From contig NC_133778.1 in NCBI RefSeq assembly GCF_003597395.2, positions 25,967,078 to 26,031,077 of the forward strand: a DNA stretch of 64,000 nt. Reading direction: 5' to 3'. Every line of letters begins with the position of its first letter. Position 1 is the stretch's first letter. The notes beneath the pieces were generated by a model, which made no database searches, had not been told where the DNA came from, and saw nothing but the letters and a program-made list of their open reading frames with translations. The stretch comes from Chelonoidis abingdonii (Eukaryota > Chordata > Testudines > Testudinidae). Shown in pieces: positions 20,851 to 32,425 of this stretch. Position numbers and translations under genes: made by a program.

Positions 20851-21525
20851 AGAGCTGATCAGGAATTTTCAATCAGAATTTTTTTCTAATGGAAAATTCA
20901 GTTTCTGCAAAATTGAAAATGTCTATGAGAGAACTTGGATTTTGCTGATAATTTGATGTTTCCATTGTGGAAACATTTTAAATAAAATGTTTAAAGATTG
21001 GTTTGACTCAGATTAGAATATTTCATTCTTTGAACTGATCCAAAATATTTCATTTCAAATCCGTTTACAAAATATTCAGGTACATTTTTCTATCATCGCA
21101 TTGCCTCAAGGGTGTTGTAGTTCAGCTCTCATTCTCTCCTATGGGCCTGGCACCCTAGAGGACTACATCTCCTATAATGTAGTGTGGATTTAGTCACATA
21201 ACTCTGACTGCATTGTGGAAGATATGATCTGTCCAAGGATGCTGGCCCATAGAGGAGTGGAAGCATTGCCCATGAGGCATTGCAACAATTATGGGAAAAT
21301 ATAGCTTATATTCAACTGATTCAAAACAAACTATTTTGAATCCATTCAGTAAGTTAAAATGTAATATTTCAGTTTTGAGAATGTCAATGTTTTGTTTTGG
21401 AAATGACTAAACAAAACACTGACATTCCTGAAAATGATTTTCTTCAATTTCCTGTTCTGGAAAAAATGTCCACTACAACTTTTCATCCTGATTTTTGGTT
21501 GAAAACAAACGTGAAATGTTGGAAT
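20851..21525. mobile_element. AT-rich foldback element with an internal palindrome
   Basis: The left end TAGAGCTGATCAGGAATTTTC matches the family of AT-rich elements at 23985, 44690 and 53854. The middle (about 21110-21285) is an imperfect inverted repeat: GGGTGTTGTAGTTCAG...GGACTACATCTCC and its reversed counterpart GGAAGATATGATCTGTCC...GGCATTGC. Ends are rich in AAAATTTT. The right terminus is diverged. Likely a Tc/mariner-like MITE with TA target sites. Confidence 0.6.
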
Positions 21526-21807
21526 TTTTTGTAGTAATTGAAATGCTAAGATTTTGCTCAGCAATACTCTTCATGCCATGTAACCCCTGAAATTCAAGAT
21601 ACCCCACACTAAAGAAAGTGGAGAGAGGTAGAGACAGGTTGACTAACCAGGCATGGACTAAGGAATTTGCTGCACCTCTAAATGATTGAAGTAATGGACA
21701 TTCTCTTCTGGTGCTCTGTGAAGCTCCAAAACAAATTAAGTCTTCAAGGGCAGCTCTTAAGAGAAATTCTCTCTCTTCGAGCTGCCCTTGAAGTGGGTAG
21801 CTCTTCA

Positions 21808-22700
21808 GAATATAGGAATGGCCATACAGGTTCACACTAATGGTCCATCTAGGCCAGTGTCCTGTCTTCCAACAGTGGCCAGTGCCAGATGCTTCCAATG
21901 GAATTAACAAAATAGGGCACTTTCGAGTGATCGTTCCCTGTTAACCAGATCCAGCTTCTGGCACTTGTACGTTTAGGGACACTGGTAGAATGAAGTTACA
22001 TCCCAGGCCATCTGGGCTAATTGCCATTGATGGCCCTATCCTCCAGGAACTTACCTAATTCTTTTTTTGAACCCAGTTATATTTTTGGCCTTCACAAAAT
22101 CCCATGAGTACCACAGGTTGGTTGTGTATTGTGTGAAAAAGTAGTGGCTTATGTTTGTTATAAATCTGCTGCCCATTAATTTTCTTGGGTGACCCATAAA
22201 TTATACTTCCTGATTTACTTTTGCCACACCAGTCATGATTTTATAAACCTTTATCGTACCCCCCCCTTTAATCATTTCTTTTCTAAAATGAATAATCTCA
22301 GCCTTTTTAATCTCTTCTCATTTGGAAACTGTTCCATATGCCTAATGATTTTGGTTGCTCTTCTCTTAACCTTTTCCAATTCTAATATGTCTTTTTTGAG
22401 AGGAGGTGACCATAACCGCACTCAGTATTCAAGGTATGGGTGTAAACCCATGTATTATATAGTGGCATTGATATTCTGTTTTATTGTCTCTTTTCCATGG
22501 ATTCCTAACATTAACTTTTTTGACTGATGCTGCACATTGAACAGCTGTTTTCAGAGAATTATCCACGATTACTCCAAGATCTATTTCTTTAATGGTAACT
22601 GCTCATTTAGACCCCTTTGTTTTCTGTATATATAGTTGGGGTTATGTTTTTCCCCCTTCATGTGTGATTGGCATTCCCATGATAAAGTTGCCTTCCCTCT
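21808..22700 (-). mobile_element. CR1 LINE, 3' fragment
   Basis: Reading the minus strand, the copy ends with the CR1 3' end (plus-strand TATAGGAATGGCCATACAGG at its left edge). Further right come the C-terminal RT-distal ORF2 region and its typical blocks (plus-strand GTCATGATTTTATAAACC, AACCTTTTCCAATTC, CTGTTTTCAGAGAATTATCC). The frame is broken by many stops. It is 5'-truncated, and older than the 45-50 kb copy by its divergence. Confidence 0.85.
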
Positions 22701-22704
22701 GAGA

Positions 22705-23080
22705 CTGGGAAATCTTTAATTTCCTGGTGGTTTTAATAATACAGCATGTATCTGATTGACATTAAAGAAAACTGCTATTACTGTTTTCAACTCCATGACT
22801 AACTGAGGAATCATTTACATTAATCAGTCACTCCACTCTCATCTGGTAGAGGGGGCAGCAGAAAGGATACCCCTACTAAAGATCTCTCAGTAAAACGGAG
22901 CTGCAGTTACAATTCGGGTGGAGTATGAACGGGGAGTGAAGAGTAGAAAACTGAGTCACGCATCCACTCAGTTTAGGCTTAATCAGTTTTCCTTTATTCG
23001 ATACAATTTCAGACAGAATTATTGTTACTTACAGTGGCTGGACAAACATTTACACCAGATGTAATAAAACACACTACAGA
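22705..23080. other. unique DNA, no gene seen
   Basis: No recognised gene or repeat boundary between the CR1 and the Penelope micro-element. Confidence 0.4.
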
Positions 23081-23086
23081 ATAGGT

Positions 23087-23227
23087 TTCAGAAGGGTAGC
23101 GATGTTAGTCTGTATCAGCAAAAAACAATGAGGAGTCCTTGTAGCACCTCAGAGACTAACAAAATATGCCCGAATAAATTTGATAGTCTCTAATGTACCA
23201 CAAGGACTCCTCGTTGTTTTTATTACA
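23087..23227 (-). mobile_element. 141-bp Penelope-like foldback insertion with 9-bp target duplication
   Basis: Direct repeats AGAATAGGT at 23078-23086 and 23228-23236 flank it. The left part is the Penelope 3' terminus (TTTCAGAAGGGTAGC, TGTTAGTCTGTATC, GGAGTCCTTGTAGCACC, AGAGACTAACAAA). The right part is an inverted copy of the same inner end (AAATTTGATAGTCTCT, CCACAAGGACTCC). There is almost no spacer, so the element is a compact hairpin. The hammerhead-like core is deleted. Confidence 0.88.
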
Positions 23228-23239
23228 AGAATAGGTAAT

Positions 23240-23960
23240 GAACTTTAATCACTTAATGGCCACATTTTTCCTGCTGAATTTGCAGTTTTTGGGTTGTGTT
23301 GCCCTGAGTCACCCTGCTTCTAAGTTTCCCAAAAAAAGGAGGGGTGGGGGTTATCATTGCACATTTGTACCTCCTACTTACACCTTCGAACATAATACAT
23401 TACGTATCTTGCCAACAATATCGTTTTAAACAAGTCAGCAAATTATATCAGCAAAATTAACAAAAAAATGCACTTACGATAAACAAAGCCTTGGCCAGTG
23501 TGTTACCTGATCTATATAATTATTTGCTGTCAATAATTACAATTTATTAAAAATATAGCTAGCAAACTTTTAATCCTATCATTACCAATCCTTCATTTCA
23601 ATCTTCTGAATTAGTATGTGTATATTGCCTTCCCCCTTAATCTATTAGGAGGGTGATTTTGGAGAGCACATGATTCTTTAATGTTGACATTTCTTATCTT
23701 CTGCAAACACAAATTTGTCAGGGGATTTTTATTTTACTCAGTGTCTCAAGTTTTCCTGTTACAAATTTTTAGGTGTTCAGGGATTTCAGCAGCAGTCCCA
23801 GAAGAGGACTGATGATGGTCTCCTCCTTCCTATCTCATTCACCAGTACCTGAATGTCACAAGTGGCTCACATCTTCATTGTTCAAGAATTCACAATTTTG
23901 TCACAGAGTCCATTTTAATCTGCCACAGACATAATTATAATATACACATACTTACATACA
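23240..23960. other. AT-rich unique DNA, no gene seen
   Basis: No coding or repeat feature with readable ends. GGTGGGGG and AAAAAAGG runs near 23335. Confidence 0.4.
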
Positions 23961-23984
23961 GTCAAAATTAATTAAAATGATAAA

Positions 23985-24182
23985 TTAGAAACGGTTTTAT
24001 CTTAATTTCAAAATATTCTTTCCATGTCAAAACAAAATGAGTTGAAAAATTTGAGACCTTTTTCTGTTAAAAAAAAAAAAAAAAATTCATCAAAATTGAC
24101 GTATTTCCATGGGATGTTTTTATTTTGATGAAACTGCATTATCCTACAAAAACTGTTCCTTCAAAAATTTTTCAACCAGCTC
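23985..24182. repeat. AT-rich MITE (right end AATTTTTCAACCAGCTCTA)
   Basis: The right end AATTTTTCAACCAGCTC is followed by TA. It is shared with the copy ending at 50499 and, in complement, with the left end at 20851. The interior is AT-rich with an A-run at 24068-24085 that may mark the middle of a foldback. Left terminus not resolved. Confidence 0.55.
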
Positions 24183-24297
24183 TACCCACTGATCTATATA
24201 TTACTAAATGTTTTTCAAAAAAAGCAGACTTTACAAGGTAGAGGTGCAGAAAAACCAACACAAAGCAAAGTATTTATAGAGATCCTCATAAGAATGG

Positions 24298-25122
24298 GCC
24301 TTTCAGCTCAGAAAAGAGATGACTAAGGTGGAGCGGGGAATATGATAGAGGTCTATAAAATCATGACTGGGGTGGTGAAGTAAATAAGGAAGTGTTATTT
24401 ACTCCTCATAACACAAGAACTAGGAGCAGGGCCGGCTTCAGCCTTTTTGTCGCCCCAAGCAGCAAAGTGAAAAAAACCAAAAAGATAAAGCCGATTGGCA
24501 GCACTTCGGTGGCAGCTCAGTCGTGCTGCTTCATTCTTCTGTGGCAATTCAACGGCGGTTCCTTCGCTCCCTCCCTTCCTGTTCGGCAGCAGCTCAAAGA
24601 GGAAGAGAGGGACTGAGGGACCCGCTGCCGAAGACCCAGATGTGCTGCTCCTTTCCATTGGCCGCCCCAAGCACCTGCTTCCTTCCCTGGTGCCTGGAGC
24701 CGGCCCTGACTAGGAGTCACCAAATGAAATTAATAGGCATCAGATTTAAGAGAAACAAAAGGAAGTTGTTTTTTTTGTTTGTTTGTTTTTCACACAACAC
24801 ACAGTCAACCTGTGGAACTCTTTACCAGAGGATGTTGTGAAGGCCAAGACTATAGCAGGGTTCAAAAAAGAACTGGATAAGTTCATGGAGGATAGGTCCG
24901 TCAATGGTTATTAGCCAGGATGGACAGGGATGCAAAACCATGCTCTGAAGTGTCCCTAGCCTCTGTTTGCCAGAAGCTGGGAATGAGCAACAGGAGATGG
25001 ATCACTTGATGATTACCTGTTCAGTTCACTTCCTCTGAAGCACCTGGTATTGGCCACTGTTGGAAAACAAGATACTGGGCTAGATGGATCTTTTGTATGA
25101 CCAAGTATAGCCATTCTCATGC
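24298..25122 (+). mobile_element. CR1 LINE 3' fragment, interrupted by a hAT element
   Basis: Plus-strand order of the CR1 3' part: CTTTTCAGCTC-like, GATAGAGGTCTATAAAATC, ACAAGAACTAGG, then after the inserted hAT copy GTCACCAAATGAAATTAATAG, GTGGAACTC, GGATGTTGTGAAGGCCAAG and the 3' UTR. The same blocks appear uninterrupted at 40345-41132. The right end is at about AGCCATTCTCATGC. Confidence 0.88.
24427..24708. mobile_element. hAT-type element, 282 bp, nested in CR1
   Basis: 8-bp direct repeats ACTAGGAG at 24419-24426 and 24709-24716. Ends CAGGGCCGGCTTCAG and CTGGAGCCGGCCCTG are inverted. Removing the element and one repeat restores an unbroken CR1 line, so it inserted into an existing CR1. 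No transposase. Confidence 0.93.
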
Positions 25123-25139
25123 TCTCTTTTCATCAAGGT

Positions 25140-25255
25140 ATTTAACTGTTTGCTAACTGTAAGCATATGAATAGTCTTATCTTCAATGGAGCTTTCCGGT
25201 GGATAAAGTTAGGTATGTGCTTAGGTCCTTCCTGAATCAAGACCATAATAGAGTT
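25140..25255. repeat. old palindromic MITE (AAGCACATGC type)
   Basis: It contains TAACTGTAAGCATATGAATAG and, inverted, AAAGTTAGGTATGTGCTTAGG. Related to 6306-6418 and 36848-36955, and diverged. Confidence 0.5.
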
Positions 25256-25259
25256 TTAT

Positions 25260-26295
25260 ACAAATATACATAATTGAACCAGGCTTGCATTTATAATCAA
25301 CCAGACTTGAAATTATTGCCATAATTTCAAAAGGAACCAATAGTTAAATCTATACAGAAGTACCAAGGTAGGTTATACCCTTCCTAAAACCCTGGAGCAG
25401 GTTGATCTTACTCTTTGACTCTGTCTAATGTCTTGGAGATGCTACTCCCAGAGAATCGCTAGAAGCTCAAGCCCACAACCAAACATTGTGTTTAGACTCT
25501 GCTTGGGGCAAATAAACTTTTCAGAAAAGCACTCCCCACTGTCCTTTCTGCATGATCCTGGGACTTAATTTTTACTCCAAGGAAGGGAGCCATCCAGACT
25601 AGATTGTTTTCCCTCCAGGAAAACATCTAGAATGTAAATGCTGTGAGTTTCCTTGGCAACTTGCATGTGACCACCATAACATTCTGTGGCACATCTCTAA
25701 TAAATTTCAGCGTATATCTGCACATCTAATATACTTTTGGAATTCTCAGAATGGCTGAAAAAAATCAAAAACAACACAGTGTGTTCACACTACTGTGAAA
25801 GTTGCTGTTAAAAGGATATGAAGGTTAAGAAAAAACAAGTTTATGTTAAAATTCAATAAAATTTTTAATGTGTTGATTAATGAAGTGGACCGTTTAATGC
25901 CTATTAATTAGATCTGTGGAGGTATTGTGTATTGATTGATTAGTTAGCAGTGGAGACAATAGAGCAAGGTTTTTATTTGCATGTTTTTCTTTGTTCTTGA
26001 TTTTTAATTTCAAGGTTGTCAGTCTATGTAGTGTAATTTCCTTTTCTTTCTTTCTGTTAATATTTTTAAAGTGAATAACTTCTTCCTCCAAGATCAAAGT
26101 AGCAGGAAAGTCACAAATGCAATCTTTGTCTAGACAGTGACATATTATGCAAATAGGTAAAGAACAAACTTGTGTATGCTGCACCAAAAATAAGAAGAAA
26201 AACTTGATAGAATAATGTAACTTCACCTTTGAGCAAATTCACCAATTCTTGTGTAAACTGACCATCTAAAACTTCAGGTTTAGTTAGAAAACCTG
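25260..26295. other. unique DNA, no gene seen
   Basis: No recognisable exon. The minus-strand frame at 25894-26226 is lysine- and leucine-rich and looks like chance AT-rich coding. Confidence 0.45.
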
Positions 26296-26299
26296 ACTG

Positions 26300-26663
26300 T
26301 GAGGAAAGGTTTAAAAACTGGGCCTGTTTCTTCTTGAGAAAAGAAGAATGAGGGAGGATCTGATGATAGTCTTCAAATATGTTATTTTTCTCCATGGCCA
26401 CTGAAGGTAGGACAAGAAGTAATGGGCTTAATTTGCAGCAAGGAAGATTTTAGGTTAGAAATTAGAGAGAAACTTTCTTACTACAAAGGTAACTATGCTC
26501 TGGAATAGGCTTCTAAGGGAGATGATTGAAGGTTTTTAAGGAAAAAGGTAGGACAAACATTGATCAGGGATAGTCTACGTTTACTTGGTCCTGTCTCAAG
26601 CACAGGGGGCTGGACTTCATGACTTTTTGAGATCCCTTCCAGCCCATCATTTTTATGATTCAT
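26300..26663 (+). mobile_element. old CR1 LINE 3' fragment
   Basis: It ends with the classic 3' tail GGCTGGACTTCATGAC, GATCCCTTCCAGCCC, TTTTATGATTC, as in avian and reptilian CR1. Upstream text (GAGAAAAGAAGAATGAGGG, TAGTCTTCAAATATG) matches the standard 3' segment in order. It is more diverged than the other CR1 copies. Confidence 0.82.
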
Positions 26664-26669
26664 ATGCAA

Positions 26670-28385
26670 TCATGGAGAGTTCTGCACATTTCTGCTAATA
26701 GCACGTACATTTTTCACTGCCCTCCCACCTCTTGAAGTGTCAGGAAAAACTGACTGAAGAAGCAGAAACTCAGCTGCACTGCTGCTAATGATCTCTTTAA
26801 ATATAGCTACAGAGGAGTGTGAGCTAAGCACCCCAAACATAGCTTTGAAACATTTTTCATTAATATATAACAGGAAAAGAGAAAGAAAAGACGAAATACG
26901 AGACTTTTAAGTTCCCTCACTCATTTTAATTGAACTCGTCCATAATTTCTATTCTCAGAGAACTTGAAAAGCTTTTCTTTTACTTTTAACAGAAATCCTA
27001 GATGTCTCTATTCACTTCCTGCACAAAAATGCATGAAAGTAGATCACTTACCTGTCCCTTCTTCACCATGTGGATAGTAGAGAAATGAAGGGGCTAAGTA
27101 GGAAGCCTACCAAGCCATGCAGGCCAGGGATCTGCTAGAAAAACCCAGAAATACCCAGTCATATATGCAGAGATGATAACTCTTCAGGCACCTCTGTTTC
27201 CAGACCCCATCACTGGTAGCATGACTGACTGAGGTGCTGTTGGCTCTACAGTGCCTACTATATGCTATGCTCGCAGCCGTGGTATCACAGGACTAGTGAG
27301 TCTGCTGGTCTTTGACTGTTATCAGGTACAGTTCCTAAATTCAACTGTTCTATTTTTGTATGATATAAAATGCTCTGTATTTCCAATAGTATTGAGCCAG
27401 ACATTAACACCAGCTACGGATCTGGCCGTTAGTTTCAGCTCTTTACACTTTCTGCTTTAGGAACTAGATATGATTTACTGATCAGCTTCTTTAGCAGGTA
27501 AATAAAGTGATAGGGTGAAGTGATAAAAAATCACAAGTCTGAAAGGAAAGAAGACATTAAACAAAAGATGGAAATAAAATAGTAGGCTTGCTCACATTAT
27601 GTTAAGACCAACTTTACAAGTATAAAAGCATATATACTCCAGGGAACAATACTGCACCGAGTAGTGGAATGAGCTGCTAGATGACCTAACAGGAATTTCC
27701 AATCTCTAAATTATATGAATAATTAAACTAATTATTTTCAGAGTAATTTCAAAATATCTAGTATGTAAATGATATTTACAGTTCGTTAGTTTTGATCATG
27801 GTGGTGCTCCAAAAATCCTCGATTCCGTACATTCTGTGTGGAAAACAAGGAATGTAATGTGCATTAAGTTATTTGATTTAGATTATCTTATATTGTTGTA
27901 TGAATACTGAAAAATCCTGTCTATCTGTTGTGATTGCATAGTATCAACTGCTATATAACTTTTATTTTCACTCCTAGGTTGTTTTAAGAAAATCATGTTA
28001 TCCAGTGTTTTTTTAATTCAAATTTCAAAAATACTTTTTTAAAATGTTTGAGCTGATTGCTATATTTAAATGCATTCATTTGTTTGTGTTGTGTTTGTGT
28101 GTGAAAGAGAAGGTATGAAATGTACCAAATTTATCACCCTGATATCTTCTACTCGCCCTTCATGGGAAGCGGAAGTGCAAGCTTTCCTCATATGTGTGTG
28201 CCACAATCCTGTTCAGAAGGGGTTCAGTCTATGCCTCTTTAATCCTTGGCCTTCCTGCTGTATTTAAGGGCATTTAAAAAAAAAATCCAAATCAGTTCAG
28301 CTATCTCTAATCACATAGTCATGTGAGAAGCTTAATGAGAATCAGAGTGATGACATCATAGTGCTCATGCTCTGCTTTAGAAGCC
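26670..28385. other. unique DNA, no gene seen
   Basis: AT-rich with no recognised exon, RNA gene or repeat boundary. Confidence 0.45.
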
Positions 28386-28520
28386 CTATGATTACATATC
28401 TAATTAGTTAATAATAATTAAACTGGCCCGGGCATTCATACAGTAGTGAGCACAGGATTCACTTAACACTGTGTCCTTTATCACTGCTTATGATCAATCC
28501 AAAATGGAAAACTCTAAAAT
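28385..28520. promoter_or_regulatory. homeodomain-motif cluster, candidate regulatory element
   Basis: CTAATTAGTTAATAATAATTAAAC at about 28400-28423 gives three overlapping TAAT/ATTA cores within a repeat-free stretch. Nothing else identifies it. Confidence 0.22.
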
Positions 28521-28524
28521 AAAA

Positions 28525-30300
28525 TAGCAAAATTCTTTGTTTTAGAAAAAGAGATCTTAGAAGCTCGTCACTTGACTTGTTGTAGGGAAGAAGGAGGGTA
28601 CCATTATTTAATAAATCTTTCTATCTAATTTCTATGATTCTATTACTCTGGGATTGCTGCCTTCTCATTATCATTATCAGGATGAAAAGTTTGCAGTCTC
28701 AAGTAGTTTGCTATGCAATTATGTGTGGACATAATTGCATAAAATGGATTATATTTGAAAATGTGCTGTGTCACCGTCCACCATGCCATTTTACTTCAGA
28801 ACAAAGCAGAAGTCACATAGTTCATTTTCTGTTTTTAAAAAAAAAAAGGCTGAAAGCATGCAGGGGCAAAATTTGTAAATATTGTATGCCACCAGTGTTT
28901 TTCTGCAAAAAGGTATATAGAGTTTCTATTTACTCCTCCTTGCTTTTGCCAGAAATGTAGCAACAGAGTGTCAGAAAAGAGGAAGTAGACTAACCAACAA
29001 TATAAACTTGTCCCATATATTTAATCCTTTATCTATTAATTTAGCTTATTAAAAACATAAGACCAAAGACACTTTCTGGCTAATGTCTCTAAAAAAGGGC
29101 TGTTAGGGAGAGAGTAGAAACCTAGCAAAATGAAGATCCTCTAGGTCCGTTTATGCTAGTGATGAGGGTGGCATTATAGAGTAACATCTTTTAGTCTTCT
29201 CAAATGCTCTCTATTTTAAAATAACCTTATGTAGGGTCCCCCATCCCTGCTCACTCCTCATTTCTAAATGCAGGTTACTGATGCCAATGGATTGCAATGA
29301 CCCCCAAGGTCCACAGGAATAATACTGATGTGGAACTACAGATATCTGCCCAGGGTAGAAGCAGAGACAGCATTTAGCAGATGTGCACGTCCTTCTACTG
29401 AGCAGCTGTGCACCTTACACTTGAACCCCTCTGCACCAGGTCCAAACAACCCTGAGTTTGATCAGATTGTAACACCACTGTACATACACAGGAGTAAAGA
29501 GCTAATGTGCTCCTTGGTTCCATGCAGCTGGGCCTGGAGAGGTGGCCCAGCGAATCATATATATATTCAAGAAAGAATAAAGATTTTATATGTGCATTTG
29601 CTTGTTTTAAGAGGTCTTGCTGGCCAAGAGATCAGTTATAAATTGCCTTATGTGTCCACGCAAAGGAGAGAGAGGGTCTTAAGCACTCCATAATACCCTT
29701 GCAAGGGCTATCTGTATCATGGGTTGCAGTGCAGTGGAGACAACAGTCTGCATGGGGATTCTTTCCCCCAACTCCACATGGAGTGAAAAGTGGGAAGATC
29801 TTAGGCTGCCTTCACAGCAGACACAGCTTGCATGGGGAAGTAATCTGTACTATCAATATGATCAATACAGATTACTTTCTCCAGAGCATGGGGGGAGTCT
29901 GGAACCAGGTCATAATTCAAATTGATCTTTGAGCCATAAATGTAAATCCAGGTCTTTCTAACTGAAAGCACAATTGATGTGGACATTTAAAATGTGACTT
30001 GTCACCCTGATTCTATATCTGTCAATCTTTCCTGAGCTTTTTAATATTTACATGTTGATGCCATCACAGATCATGGACTTTGTGAACAGGAGGGGTGGAA
30101 GAGAAAAGAAAACTCTTGGTAGTGTTTTACAAATGGATTTTGCAAATTGTGATTCATAAGAGATGACATCTTCTATAATCACATCTGAGTATTCTCTTGT
30201 ACATGTTCTGCCAGGAATATATTACATTATACTCACTGCCCCTAGTCTTTAAGCTTTTTTGGTATTTGCCAGGGTCCCACTCCCAGAAATCCTTTAAATT
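28525..30300. other. unique DNA, no gene seen
   Basis: The frame at 29328-29693 (plus, 121 codons) has no recognisable motif. ATCAATATGATCAATACAGATTAC at about 29850 contains a short internal repeat. Nothing else stands out. Confidence 0.45.
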
Positions 30301-30770
30301 TTGCATATTTCATGCAACTGTCTTGGTTATCTTTGTTGCTACTTTGTACAGTGACTATTGGTTGCATTGATCCCCCGGGTTTCTTTATTTTTATTATGTT
30401 TCACCAAAAGATAGAGGAAAGGAATAGAATAGACTGTCCACTTTGGAGGTTACAGAGATATGATATATTTACTACTTGTCTAGATGCTGTCTGGGAGGCC
30501 ATTCTATTTTTGTTTGGCATAGAAACCTTTGTATCAGACACCTTGCCGGAGCCAAATGTAAAAGCCAGATTTTCAGTGGATTTGAACACTTTTTTTTTCA
30601 GTTCCCCATTGAAAAATCAGATGAGAACTGAAGTTATTTTCTTCTGCACCGGTGACATTGTATCAGTACTTTATGCCAGGGCCTTTGATACTAAGTTTTA
30701 TCCCACAGTGAATTTTTACAGACAAACTTTCAATAGTAAATTTTATAATAGACATACCAATTTATCATAG

Positions 30771-31058
30771 TTAGTTACAAATGGTTTGTATAGGATCATC
30801 AGAACATGCGCTTTTAGAATGTAAATCCCATAGTTCTCCTGGAATTTCCAGTTCATCCATGCCCGTTTTCAGTTCTGCTCTTACCAAATATATATGATGT
30901 GAGAATAAATACAACTGTTCCCATATATTAGGAAGTGAGGAGTGGGTTGGAATGGTCAAGAACCAAAGGCCATATTTTTGCAAACAGTGGTCTAAAGTAT
31001 AGTATACAAAATTATGTGGTGGAGTGATTAGAATTGGATGGCAATTACAAAAGGTCAT
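30771..31058 (-). pseudogene. unrecognised ORF, 95 codons
   Basis: This minus-strand frame encodes a mixed, protein-like composition with Trp, Cys and several aromatic residues (WFLTIPTHSSLP, EQLYLFSHHIYLV, GELWDLH). I do not recognise the family. No splice or promoter signals were checked beyond the AT-rich flanks. The next minus-strand region (30300-30770) also carries long open pieces in several frames with stops between them. It may be a fragment of a degraded gene or mobile element, or chance. Confidence 0.25.
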
Positions 31059-31059
31059 T

Positions 31060-32420
31060 GCATATATTAATTAAATTAGTTTACAAACATTGAAAATTTG
31101 CTAAAATAATGTTTGTGATCTTTTATTTGCTTTCTGTGAACTTTCTTTTTTGTTGTTCATTTTTAATTTTCAGCCTGACCCAAATTCCACCCAAAGTCAG
31201 TGGGAACCTTTCCAATTAACTTCAGTGGGCTTTGGATCGAGTTCCAAAATATTTTCTATAAGAAAAAGCCTCAGGAATATTTGCGTGGATGCAGTATGTA
31301 TTCACTCCAGAAGCATAGCCATCCTGAATGCTTTGTGTGATTTTTGAGTATCTTCCAGTCAGGGAACTGAAACACTGTGTTGCAAATCAAAGGGCATGAA
31401 TAGCTAGTTCTGGACTGAAAATGCTCAAGGCAATAGTTGCGGCAACCAATAGTTTGAGTAGGCCATAGACTGAAATGTTTGTACAAACCATTTATTGAAT
31501 AGTTTAAAATAATGAATATATCTATAAAGCTTAATGGCTGTTTGTGAAAAATTCATGAAAAGTAAAAGACTGGACTTGTCAAACATATGTGCTTCAAAAT
31601 AATTTGTTCAGTAATGAAGAATTCACTGAAGAAGAAAAAATATTCTGCCTGATGCTACAATTATAATACAAAGTAATAAAACTACCCAAAAGTTTTTTTA
31701 TTTTTTTCCCCCAAAATTTAAAATTCTGCTTGTGTGTGTGTGTGTATACATGCAAGCATGTGCTTGCGCGTGTCCCTCCTCTGCCCCCACACATAGGAAG
31801 GGTAAAACTTTAGCACTTCAAAACCATTTTTTTTACGTTCAGTCAGTAGCAACACATTAAATAATGTATGTGAAAAATGCAACTAAGTTCTATCTATATA
31901 GTGAGGGAGGCTAATCTATAATATGAAGTTCCAGTAAGGTCACACTAACTGCCCCTGCTTACAGTAATCAGTAAGCAGCATTATATAAATGGTTAAGATA
32001 AATCAAGATGCTATACTGAATCTCCATGCAGCAGTTCATAGACCTGCATCCTTTTGTCTGTTCCATATTGTCTGTGGCTTGAAAATTGTGTTTAATATTA
32101 ATACAACTTCCATAGGGAATAGGACCATAACCAAATAACACAAATATTATATGAACTCATTTTCTTGCCAACTTGTCATATTAATCATTACCATCTTTCT
32201 TCCATTTAATATTTAAAAACCACAAAAATTATCAGAATCCTATACATATTAAAACTGACATTGCAGCTATATCCTAAAATAGTATATTTTACCACAATAT
32301 TTATTTCAATTAAGAAGAGAAAATTGAAACTCAACATATTTTCTTATCTTATACCTGTTTAACAGTAGTTAGCATATGCTTTAAAGGTGGGTTGAGCTAG
32401 AAAACATTGGTTAGAGTCAC
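31060..32420. other. AT-rich unique DNA, no gene seen
   Basis: Near 31180-31245 there are CCAAAGTCAGTGGGAACC and AACTTCAGTGGGCTTTGG, the centre of an old palindromic MITE. A TG run lies at about 31732-31744. No gene. Confidence 0.45.
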
Positions 32421-32425
32421 ATTGT

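Noticed and set aside
30312..30770. 152-codon plus-strand frame starting with a hydrophobic, signal-like stretch
   Set aside because: No family motif, no promoter or splice support, and minus-strand frames are open in the same place. Kept only as part of the unclear region.
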